From: Gammaproteobacteria bacterium
GTDB lineage: Bacteria > Pseudomonadota > Gammaproteobacteria > Thiohalomonadales > Thiohalomonadaceae
Assembly: GCA_026193675.1 (NCBI GenBank)
Contig: JAPHSO010000258.1
Span: 1-7,157, forward strand
DNA: 7,157 bases
Direction: 5' to 3'
The translations under genes were made by a program, and so were the position numbers. Below, piece after piece: positions 1 to 5,706 of this stretch. The notes under the pieces were generated by a model. That model did no database searches. It was not told the DNA's origin and saw nothing but the letters and a program-made list of their open reading frames with translations. Each line of letters begins with the position of its first letter. Position 1 is the first letter of the stretch.

Positions 1-2
1 CT

Positions 3-380
3 GATGAGACTAAGCTGCTTGCAGGTATCGAAAATCTGATTCAACAGACACTGGTACGTGAACAGGAGCCCGGCTTTGTACCCAAACACAATGTTCCACT
101 CACCAAACACAAAGCCGGTGGTAACAAACCAAAAAATCCAAAGAAACAAAAAATTAAAAACTTTGGTGATGATGATCGGCCCAAGCGGAGTGGGGCAGGA
201 AAGCCTGGGAGTCGATCGCCAAACAAGCCTACGAATAAGCAGGGGCGCACTGCCAATACCGATGGCGAAAATAGTGGTAACGTCAAATCAAAGCGTCGCC
301 GTCCGCCACACGCGGCTAATGGTAATAGTGCCAGGCCAAAGGCGAGATCTGCCAAACCACAATCTCGCGGCCAAAGATAA
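3..380 (+). CDS. C-terminal part of a DEAD-box ATP-dependent RNA helicase, RhlE type (5' end outside window)
   Basis: The open frame runs in from the left edge without a start and ends at TAA 378-380, giving 125 residues. It begins with DETKLLAGIENLIQQTL and continues to REQEPGFVPKHNV. This is the end of the second RecA-like domain as seen in RhlE-type helicases, where an 'IE.li...l....pGf.p' segment precedes a variable tail. The remaining residues (about 35-125) form a low-complexity tail rich in Lys, Arg, Gly, Pro, Asn and Ser, with a basic KSKRRRPP stretch. Such tails in RhlE and related helicases are thought to add nonspecific RNA binding; the family works in ribosome assembly and mRNA decay in the cytoplasm. 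The ATPase motifs themselves are outside the window, so the RhlE assignment rests on this junction and the tail style only. SrmB or DbpA-like relatives are less likely but not excluded. Confidence 0.72.
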   Translation, partial: DETKLLAGIENLIQQTLVREQEPGFVPKHNVPLTKHKAGGNKPKNPKKQKIKNFGDDDRPKRSGAGKPGSRSPNKPTNKQGRTANTDGENSGNVKSKRRRPPHAANGNSARPKARSAKPQSRGQR

Positions 381-400
381 GCAGATTAGTTTGAAATTAT

Positions 401-420
401 GGGGAGTTCTGTGGCTCCCC
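401..420 (+). terminator. Possible weak terminator hairpin after the helicase gene
   Basis: GGGGAG at 401-406 pairs with CTCCCC at 415-420, with an 8-nt loop and a possible extra T-G pair. It lies 20 nt after the helicase stop codon. Only two T residues follow, so it lacks the U-tract of a strong intrinsic terminator. It may act with Rho, protect the mRNA 3' end, or be incidental. Confidence 0.35.
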
Positions 421-443
421 TTGATTCAACCGATCTACTTCAA

Positions 444-460
444 TGATGGGGCTCCCATCA
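444..460. repeat. Perfect 7-bp inverted repeat with 3-nt loop
   Basis: TGATGGG at 444-450 and CCCATCA at 454-460 flank GCT. It repeats the GGCTCCC motif found in the preceding hairpin (413-419 and 450-456), so the two stems could exchange arms in RNA. There is no T-tract in either direction directly after the stem. It may be a second part of the helicase 3' end structure. Confidence 0.35.
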
Positions 461-617
461 GTAAAAACGAATTGTAACAATTTGAAACAATTTCCCCTGC
501 ATATTTTAAGGAAATATCATATAGCCTGTGTAACAATGAATTTCTGATTTTATCAGGACTAAAAAATCATCAATTGAAATGATTTTTATAAAAATAATAA
601 TAGTTACATAGAGCTTC
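461..617 (+). promoter_or_regulatory. AT-rich upstream region of the Crp/Fnr regulator gene with repeated motifs
   Basis: No gene is visible between 381 and 617. The region holds several repeats that could be operator elements. TGTAACAAT occurs at 473-481 and again at 529-537. AACAATTT occurs at 476-483 and 486-493, starts 10 bp apart. ATTGT-A-ACAAT is an 11-bp palindrome at 471-481. CTGAT-ttt-ATCAG is a 13-bp palindrome at 544-556. AAAAATCAT (562-570) and ATGATTTTT (579-587) form a 9-bp inverted repeat. TTGAAA (574-579) with the T/A-rich 595-603 could be a -35/-10 pair, but it would leave a very short leader before the ATG at 618. No promoter can be assigned with confidence. Confidence 0.3.
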
Positions 618-1379
618 ATGAAAATAGTAGACATTAATGATGCATCGCAATGGGGAATTGCCGGACCATGCCAGTATAAGCCTGTCGAGATCAGATGCGA
701 CTCGTGCATTATGGATACCTCGTACTATTTTTCAAGCTTAAGTATCGCAGCTAAAAGAGATCTCCAGCTCAGCCTGAACCTGAAACGTATTAACAAAAAA
801 GAGTTACTCTACAAAGAGGGGGAAAGCTCTAATCACCTCTATATTCTGTTGTCTGGCGAAATAAAGGTTTATAAAACACTACACAGTGGTAAGCAGCAAA
901 TTCATAAACTGGTACAGATTCCTGGAGATTTAATCGCCTGTGAAGATCTCTATCAAGATGAATACGGTAGCTCAGCTGAGGCGTTAAGTGATGCGAGCCT
1001 CTGTTATCTGAAGAGAGCTGATCTTCGTAATAGCATGGAGTATTGCAAAGAGATATCAGACACCTTGATGCAGGCGATGTCTCGTAGTCTAAATTCTCAC
1101 ATTAAACATATCACCAATTTAGGGCAGAAAAATGCTTTAGAGCGGGTGGCCTCCTATATTGTGTTTTTAAATGAGACGCATCATGAGCGTGCATTGGAGC
1201 GTGGTTATCTGAAAGATCTGCTTTCCAGAATTGAGTTGGCAGATATGTTGGGTGTCACTCAAAGAACATTGATTAGAAGCATTAAACAGCTGGAATCAGA
1301 AGGTTGTATTCTTATTAATAAAAAGGGATTCGTTATTCTAAACCTGAATGCGCTGGAAATTATTGGTGCCGGAAACTGA
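618..1379 (+). CDS. Crp/Fnr-family transcriptional regulator
   Basis: The 253-residue protein has a cyclic-nucleotide-binding-like beta-roll at about 38-135 (including LYILLSGEIKVYK and IPGDLIA), a long dimer helix at about 145-185, and a winged helix-turn-helix at about 197-245 with LADMLGVTQRTLIRSIKQLE. Compared with E. coli Fnr, Cys27 and Cys30 match Cys20 and Cys23, and Cys129 matches Cys122. The place of Cys29 is taken by Tyr36 in DTSYYF. Cys18 and Cys108 are extra cysteines that might substitute. In the recognition helix, the Glu that Fnr and Crp use to read their half-sites is Arg216, although the final Arg (Arg220) is kept. The start at 618 is the first ATG after an in-frame TAG (609-611). 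Its AGAG ribosome site is weak and close. The downstream Met32 would remove the CxxC pair. The gene precedes the reductase operon in the same direction and probably regulates it (inference). Confidence 0.85.
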   Translation: MKIVDINDASQWGIAGPCQYKPVEIRCDSCIMDTSYYFSSLSIAAKRDLQLSLNLKRINKKELLYKEGESSNHLYILLSGEIKVYKTLHSGKQQIHKLVQIPGDLIACEDLYQDEYGSSAEALSDASLCYLKRADLRNSMEYCKEISDTLMQAMSRSLNSHIKHITNLGQKNALERVASYIVFLNETHHERALERGYLKDLLSRIELADMLGVTQRTLIRSIKQLESEGCILINKKGFVILNLNALEIIGAGN

Positions 1380-1491
1380 TTTTTTTCACGAAAAAAACAT
1401 TATTTTTTTAATGAATGTTCATCTGAATGTGAACCACTTTTCTCTCCCGATTTATCAAACCAACTCAATTCAAAATATATTTTTTAACAAG
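1380..1491. other. A/T-tract intergenic segment between regulator and reductase operon
   Basis: Directly after the regulator stop codon, seven T (1380-1386), CACG, seven A (1391-1397), CATTA and seven T (1403-1409) follow in phase at roughly one helical turn. The tract pairs could form an A-U hairpin ending in Ts, a poor terminator, or bend the DNA. Further on, GTTCA (1417-1421) and TGAAC (1430-1434) form a short inverted repeat, and GAATGT is repeated at 1413-1418 and 1425-1430. No open frame of note lies here. Confidence 0.3.
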
Positions 1492-1536
1492 TGACATTTG
1501 TCATTGTCCATGGCATCCCTTCTACGCAAAGATAAT
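1492..1536 (+). promoter_or_regulatory. Probable activator site plus -10 box of the reductase operon
   Basis: TGACA (1492-1496) and TGTCA (1499-1503) form a perfect palindrome around TT. Read at Crp/Fnr spacing, it is also GTGA-N6-TCAT, a degenerate Crp-type site. GATAAT at 1531-1536 is one mismatch from a sigma-70 -10 box, and no good -35 lies 17 bp before it. With transcription starting near 1540-1543, the palindrome centre (1497.5) would be at about -42 to -45, close to the class II activator position. This suggests an activator-dependent promoter. Which regulator binds is inferred only. Confidence 0.4.
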
Positions 1537-1631
1537 TGCGCATTGAAAATATCCTGACCGCTCAAGTTCAGGAGATATTAAATAAAGATAACAGTGCGAT
1601 TGTTGCTTTTAATGATAGGGGGCTAAGCATA

Positions 1632-4106
1632 ATGTCATCAAATGAAAACGAAAATGCCATCAAGGCGTTTAGCAAAGATGAGATAGAACAACTAAAAAAA
1701 GATCCAAATATTTGCAATCATGGCCGACGCAGTTTTTTGAAATGGAGTGCGATTGTTTCATCTCAGGCAGTAATTGGCGGGGGTGTAGTAGGTCTATTAG
1801 GTAGCTCTGAGGCCAGGGCTGATGATACGTTCGATAATGTAACGGAGTGGGTCTACTCTGTTTGCGGTTACTGCTCATTTGGATGTGGTCTGAGTATTGG
1901 TGTGAATGCCAACGGAGAGGCGGTTGCCGTACGTGGTAATGAAAATCACCCAACCAATAATGGCAGGGTCTGTGTTAAAGGGGTTTATGAGCACAAGATT
2001 CTGGAAGCACCCGATCGCGGCAAATGGCCGTTAATCCGAGATGCCAATAATGAGTGGAAAAAGATTACCTGGGATGAAGCAACAACCATTTTAAGTCAAA
2101 AAATAATTGATGGTGTTGATGCAAAAGGGGCTGATTCAATTGCAACCTACAATACGGGTCAATGGACTCTGGAGGAGTATTACGCCTTCGGTAAGCTCGG
2201 TAAGGGGGCGATCGGCACCGGCACCATGGATTCCAATACTCGTTTGTGCATGGCTGCAGCAGTAGTGGGTTATCTAACTACCTTCGGTTCTGACGGACCT
2301 CCCGGTTGTTATGACGATATAGAAAACACCGACTGCTTCTTTGTGTTCGGTATGAATCCTGCGGAGATGCACCCACAGTTGTGGCGACGTATCGCCAAGG
2401 CGCGACGCAGTGTTCGGGCGCCCAAGCTGATTGTGGTTGATCCACGTCGTACCCAGACTGCACGTAGTGCTGATCTCCATCTGGCGCTAAAACCGGGCAC
2501 CAACCTTGCGCTGATTAATGGTATCTGTCAGCAGATTATTGCCAATAACTGGACTGACACCAACTACATCAATGCACACACCCGTAACTACAGTGCGATG
2601 GCAGCAACGGTTGCGAAATATACACCTGAATACACCTCAAATATCACCGGTTGTCCGGCTGAGGATATCGCTCTGGCGGCACAGTGGATTGGTGAGTCGC
2701 CTGAGGCACTGTCACTATTTATTCAGGGTGTTTACCAGTCGATGGGGGCAACCGATACCGTTCGTATGATCTGTGCGATGCACCTCATTACCGGCAAGAT
2801 TGGTCGCCCCGGCTCTGCACCATTTAGTATCACCGGTCAGGCCACAGCGATGAGTAACCGTGAAGCGGGAGCGTCATCAGCACTGGCGGGATATCGTAAC
2901 TACTACAATTCGAACCATGTGGGTGAGCTGGAGGACTTCTGGAATGTGCCTCGAGGAAAGATCCCACCACACAAGCCAACGGTCATTACATCTAACAAGG
3001 ACTACCAGGATATAAACAGTCAAGTAGAGATGATGAAAAATGGTGAGCTGAGCCTGTTCTGGATCCAGTGTACTAATCCTGCAGTAACCCTGCCGGATCT
3101 GAACAAGCTCTACTCCTATATGGATTTCAATAATCCCAATCGTCCCTATATTGTGGTTCAGGATATCTATGAGCCGATGGAGTGTACCCACTTTGCCGAC
3201 ATGTTCCTGCCGGCTGCGATGTGGGGAGAGAAAACGGGTGTCTACACCTGTTCAGAGCGTAAGGTGAATCTGGGACGTCAGGCGGTCAATCCAGCTGGAT
3301 ACGATTTGCGTCCACAGGGTTATGGAGCCTACTCCGATCTCGACATCACCAAAATGGTGGCCGACAAGATTGCCTCCATGGATCCACGGTTTGCCGACAA
3401 GGATGGCAATTCAGTCATCGGCTTTAACAATTCGGAAGAGGCGTTTGAAGAGTGGAAGGCGTGCACCTCAGGAAAAATATGCGACATGAGCGGTATGAGC
3501 TACAGCCGTATCGAGGCCAATAACGGTATTCAATGGCCGTCTACACCGACCGACATCTACGGTGGAACCCGTCTCTACAGCGATGGGCGCTTCAATACCA
3601 ACTGGGATGACACCCAGGGTGGAACCCAGGATCAGCCGTGGGTTGATCCAGATAACCTGAGTCGCGCCTATCTCTGGGCCAAGGACTATATCGAGGCGCC
3701 AGAAGTGCCGGACGGTGAATATCCATTCTGGCTGATGACTGGTCGTGTGATCGAGCACTTCCACAGCCGTACCAAAACCAAGCGAGTACCTCAGCTGCAT
3801 GAGATGGTGCCGGAGAACTATGTCGAGATGCATCCCAATGATGCAGCAGCACTCAACGTCGTATCGGGTGATCTGGTTCGCCTGACCACGCGTCGCGGCG
3901 AGATCGTCATCAAGGCGCTAGTGGTTGGAACGGTTCAGGAGGGGCAGGTCTTTGTGCCGATGCACTTTGCAGATCTCGATCCACAGGATGTGGCACAAAA
4001 TGGTGGCCGTCTCACAGCAACCAATCGACTCACCATGAACTGGGTTGATCCAGACTGTAAGCAGCCTATCTATAAACACTGTGCCGTTAAACTGGCGAAG
4101 GCATAA
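1632..4106 (+). CDS. Tat-exported molybdopterin oxidoreductase, nitrate reductase (Nap/Nas) type
   Basis: This 824-residue protein is a periplasmic Mo-bisMGD enzyme that probably reduces nitrate to nitrite. The ATG at 1632 was chosen because AGGGGG (1617-1622) lies 9 nt upstream. An upstream in-frame TTG at 1536 falls in the likely -10 box. The signal peptide has RRSFLKW at 32-38, a hydrophobic stretch, and a likely cleavage after ARA at 63. A CxxCxxxC...C set (Cys78, 81, 85, 114) binds [4Fe-4S], with Lys116 in VCVKG as the usual electron bridge. Cys206 in TRLCMAAAV is the likely Mo ligand, followed by GCYDDIE and AEMHPQLWRRI as in NapA. The GQWTLEEYYA segment is shared with Nap. Further on, PFSITGQATAMSNREAG, WIQCTNPA, GIQWPSTP and RLYSDGRF look more like Nas. 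It ends in KHCAVKLAKA with no added [2Fe-2S] domain. The cytochrome gene follows after 14 nt. Nitrate is the best guess; another oxyanion is possible. Confidence 0.85.
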   Translation: MSSNENENAIKAFSKDEIEQLKKDPNICNHGRRSFLKWSAIVSSQAVIGGGVVGLLGSSEARADDTFDNVTEWVYSVCGYCSFGCGLSIGVNANGEAVAVRGNENHPTNNGRVCVKGVYEHKILEAPDRGKWPLIRDANNEWKKITWDEATTILSQKIIDGVDAKGADSIATYNTGQWTLEEYYAFGKLGKGAIGTGTMDSNTRLCMAAAVVGYLTTFGSDGPPGCYDDIENTDCFFVFGMNPAEMHPQLWRRIAKARRSVRAPKLIVVDPRRTQTARSADLHLALKPGTNLALINGICQQIIANNWTDTNYINAHTRNYSAMAATVAKYTPEYTSNITGCPAEDIALAAQWIGESPEALSLFIQGVYQSMGATDTVRMICAMHLITGKIGRPGSAPFSITGQATAMSNREAGASSALAGYRNYYNSNHVGELEDFWNVPRGKIPPHKPTVITSNKDYQDINSQVEMMKNGELSLFWIQCTNPAVTLPDLNKLYSYMDFNNPNRPYIVVQDIYEPMECTHFADMFLPAAMWGEKTGVYTCSERKVNLGRQAVNPAGYDLRPQGYGAYSDLDITKMVADKIASMDPRFADKDGNSVIGFNNSEEAFEEWKACTSGKICDMSGMSYSRIEANNGIQWPSTPTDIYGGTRLYSDGRFNTNWDDTQGGTQDQPWVDPDNLSRAYLWAKDYIEAPEVPDGEYPFWLMTGRVIEHFHSRTKTKRVPQLHEMVPENYVEMHPNDAAALNVVSGDLVRLTTRRGEIVIKALVVGTVQEGQVFVPMHFADLDPQDVAQNGGRLTATNRLTMNWVDPDCKQPIYKHCAVKLAKA

Positions 4107-4120
4107 TGGGGAGAATAATA

Positions 4121-4591
4121 ATGAAAAATCAACAACAGACCATTATTGCAAAAGCACTGTTTATCCTGTCTGCGCTGATGCTGTCGGCAACAACAACTTG
4201 GGCAGGTAATGGACCAGGCGGACCAGGAGGAGCAGGTGGTTCAGATCAGGTTTACGATACCAGCTTCGCGGTGGAGTTCAGCTACTCGTGTCTGGGTGGC
4301 GGGTGTCATGAAACGAATCAGCAGCTGGTGGATGAATATGCAGCCTCGAAAATGACCCATACCATGGTCAAGTGTAACGCCTGTCACGGAACCCATGCAG
4401 AAGATACCGTCGGCCTGCCCAAGCCAAACCTGACCGGATACTACCCCGGTATTGGTGCGACGGGCTATCAGGTTGATACCGATCGCTGTAAGGTGTGCCA
4501 CAACAACGAGCATGCCGGTGGCGGCAACAAATCGAGTGACAACTGCTACAGCTGTCATGCGCCCCATGAATTTAGTGCTGGAGGGAATTAG
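4121..4591 (+). CDS. Exported tetraheme cytochrome c, probable electron donor to the molybdoenzyme
   Basis: The 156-residue protein has a Sec signal peptide (charged start, hydrophobic 8-23, likely cleavage after TWA at 28), then a Gly/Pro-rich linker (GNGPGGPGGAGG, 29-40). Four c-type heme sites follow: an unusual CX4CH (CLGGGCH, 57-63) and three normal CXXCH sites (CNACH 85-89, CKVCH 123-127, CYSCH 142-146). His80, His92, His131 and His149 are candidates for distal ligands. There is no transmembrane anchor or lipobox, so it should be a soluble periplasmic carrier. ATG 4121 is preferred over ATG 4106, which overlaps the upstream stop, because GGGGAG at 4108-4113 sits 7 nt before 4121. Its position after the reductase suggests it passes electrons to the [4Fe-4S] cluster, taking the role NapB/NapC play in classical Nap. 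It is not recognisably NapB, which has two hemes. Confidence 0.85.
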   Translation: MKNQQQTIIAKALFILSALMLSATTTWAGNGPGGPGGAGGSDQVYDTSFAVEFSYSCLGGGCHETNQQLVDEYAASKMTHTMVKCNACHGTHAEDTVGLPKPNLTGYYPGIGATGYQVDTDRCKVCHNNEHAGGGNKSSDNCYSCHAPHEFSAGGN

Positions 4592-4622
4592 AAAAATATA
4601 TATCATCATTTTGCTTTAACTT

Positions 4623-4650
4623 GAGCTCTCCGGCGCTGGTCGGGGGGCTC
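4623..4650 (+). terminator. Hairpin terminator of the reductase-cytochrome operon
   Basis: GAGCTCTCCG (4623-4632) pairs with CGGGGGGCTC (4641-4650) as a 10-bp stem with two G-U pairs and an 8-nt loop. TTATAGTTT follows, a broken U-rich tail. It begins 31 nt after the cytochrome stop codon, so the reductase and cytochrome genes probably form a two-gene unit. Confidence 0.65.
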
Positions 4651-4680
4651 TTATAGTTTATAAGGAGACACTTGTTTCAA

Positions 4681-4708
4681 TTGATTATGCTGATATGCAA
4701 TCTACTAT
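4681..4708 (+). promoter_or_regulatory. Possible sigma-70 promoter for the VOC gene
   Basis: TTGATT (4681-4686) and TACTAT (4703-4708) are separated by 16 bp and lie after the operon terminator and about 85 bp before the VOC start. The match is moderate. The rest of 4651-4791 shows no other gene or structure. Confidence 0.35.
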
Positions 4709-4791
4709 TGTCAGATAGTCTTTTGATAGGTACCTAGATAGAGCAAAGGAATAGGTGAGTACACAGGAATTCCATACTTGAGGTTTGATAA

Positions 4792-5151
4792 ATGGCTGAG
4801 CATGAAAAGATAAATTACGTCGAATTTCCATCGACAGATTTAGAGGTGACAAAGCGATTTTTTAGCGAGGTGTTTGATTGGTCATTTACCGATTTTGGGC
4901 CCGAATACTCCGCCTTTTCCAATCAGGGTGTTGATGGTGGTTTTTATAAGTCACATTTAACGGCATCAACTAATAATGGGGGCGCTTTGATCGTCTTCTA
5001 TAGTGCTCAATTGGAAAACACACTTTCGCATATAGAGGCTGCAGGAGGAACCATTATTAAACCTACATTCTCTTTTCCAGGTGGTCGCCGTTTTCATTTT
5101 AGTGACCCTAATGGTAATGAGTATGCGGTCTGGTCTGATTCAGCCACCTAA
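4792..5151 (+). CDS. VOC (glyoxalase/bleomycin-resistance fold) family protein
   Basis: A compact 119-residue protein with the two beta-alpha-beta-beta-beta modules of the vicinal oxygen chelate fold. Module one starts INYVEFPSTDLEVTKRFFSEVF with FDWSFTDF and YSAFSN. Module two spans ALIVFYSAQLENTLSHIEAAGG to FHFSDPNGNEYAVW, the DP.GN motif typical of the fold's end. The usual metal ligands of glyoxalase I are not evident: the first strand has no His, and the expected Glu near the end is Val113. It may therefore be a non-catalytic or ligand-binding member, or use another site, and no substrate can be named. GAGG (4780-4783) sits 8 nt before the ATG. It follows a terminator and has its own upstream region, so it appears to be a single-gene unit unrelated to the reductase. 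Confidence 0.8.
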   Translation: MAEHEKINYVEFPSTDLEVTKRFFSEVFDWSFTDFGPEYSAFSNQGVDGGFYKSHLTASTNNGGALIVFYSAQLENTLSHIEAAGGTIIKPTFSFPGGRRFHFSDPNGNEYAVWSDSAT

Positions 5152-5174
5152 TGCGCGCAGTTATTTGAATCCTA

Positions 5175-5202
5175 TTGCATATAAAGTCTGGCCCTATATG
5201 AT
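5175..5202 (+). promoter_or_regulatory. Possible sigma-70 promoter for the membrane-protein gene
   Basis: TTGCAT (5175-5180) and TATGAT (5197-5202, one mismatch from the -10 consensus) are spaced by 16 bp, about 40 bp before the ATG at 5245. The -35 match is poor. Confidence 0.3.
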
Positions 5203-5208
5203 TAGACC

Positions 5209-5231
5209 TTAAGTACCCCTTAGTTACTTAA
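5209..5231. repeat. 7-bp inverted repeat before the membrane-protein gene
   Basis: TTAAGTA (5209-5215) and TACTTAA (5225-5231) flank a 9-nt spacer, just before the AGG ribosome site (5233-5235). It could be an operator or a leader hairpin that affects translation start, or a weak end structure for the VOC gene. There is no T-tract. Confidence 0.3.
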
Positions 5232-5244
5232 CAGGTTTAATGGA

Positions 5245-5706
5245 ATGAATTATCAGGATATGGATGAGTCAACTCAGAGTCAGACTCATCATGAAGTTAA
5301 TAGTCGCTCAGTTGAGCTCAAATCAATACACCGCAATTTGATTCTATCGGTAGGTCAATCTCTTATCTTCCTCAATTTCGCGGGCACTCTCGCCGTACTG
5401 GTTTATCGCTATCTACTCAATGGTAGTGCCGCCATGAACCATATGAATATCTCTCTGTTTAGCTTCACCTTTGGCATCGTCTCCATAGCGATGGCGTTGA
5501 TGTTTCTGTTTATGCGTACCCAAAAGGTGGTGAGTAGCTATGCGGTAGATAGAGACCTATTTCTAAACAACCAACTCTCCATTGATGAGGTTAGGCAGAA
5601 TGATGCGGAGCACAGTGAGAGTGATAATTTTGAGTTCATTTTGATCCTCTTCTCGTTTATAGCCTTCATTTCTGGTGTGCTTTATGGGGTTTTTAATTTT
5701 GTGTAG
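5245..5706 (+). CDS. Unrecognised integral membrane protein with three predicted helices
   Basis: The 153-residue protein matches no family that I recognise. It has a polar, Gln/Ser/His-rich N-terminus (1-30), then three hydrophobic segments at about 31-55, 68-90 and 130-151. Between the second and third is an acidic, charged loop (about 91-128) with YAVDRDLFLNN and DEVRQNDAEHSESD. By the positive-inside rule, RTQK after helix 2 would put the long loop in the cytoplasm, and the C-terminus would then lie outside. No catalytic motif is seen. The start at 5245 has a modest AGG 9 nt upstream. Met6 (5260) is a possible alternative start. It sits between a VOC gene and a chemoreceptor gene without operon-like spacing to either. 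The coding potential seems real because the hydrophobic pattern is regular and the frame fills the available gap. Confidence 0.7.
   Translation: MNYQDMDESTQSQTHHEVNSRSVELKSIHRNLILSVGQSLIFLNFAGTLAVLVYRYLLNGSAAMNHMNISLFSFTFGIVSIAMALMFLFMRTQKVVSSYAVDRDLFLNNQLSIDEVRQNDAEHSESDNFEFILILFSFIAFISGVLYGVFNFV

Noticed and set aside
41..355. - strand open frame of 104 codons
   Set aside because: It is antisense to the helicase tail; its Leu/Gly/Phe-rich composition is what the complement of a Lys/Arg/Pro-rich coding region gives.
58..477. Long + strand open frame of 139 codons at the left end
   Set aside because: It overlaps the helicase tail in another frame, has no ribosome site, and its translation has no domain-like pattern. 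The frame 3-380 matches an RhlE-type tail.
544..556. CTGAT-TTT-ATCAG as an Fnr box
   Set aside because: The spacer is 3 rather than 4 bp and the outer bases are C/G, so it does not fit TTGAT-N4-ATCAA. It is kept only as an inverted repeat.
1449..1456. GATTTATC upstream of the reductase as an Fnr box
   Set aside because: Only 2 bp separate GAT and ATC, versus 4 in a real Fnr site.
2274..3852. Several - and + strand open frames inside the molybdoenzyme gene
   Set aside because: All are shadows of a coding frame with conserved cofactor-binding motifs; none has a recognisable domain.
4106..4120. Upstream ATG at 4106 as the cytochrome start
   Set aside because: It overlaps the reductase stop and would place the strong GGGGAG ribosome site inside the coding region. 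ATG 4121 gives a standard signal peptide and spacing.
4241..4609. - strand open frame of 122 codons opposite the cytochrome
   Set aside because: The + strand frame has a signal peptide and four heme motifs; the antisense frame has nothing comparable.
4792..5151. Calling the VOC protein a bleomycin-resistance or glyoxalase I enzyme
   Set aside because: Only the fold is supported; ligand and catalytic residues are not evident.
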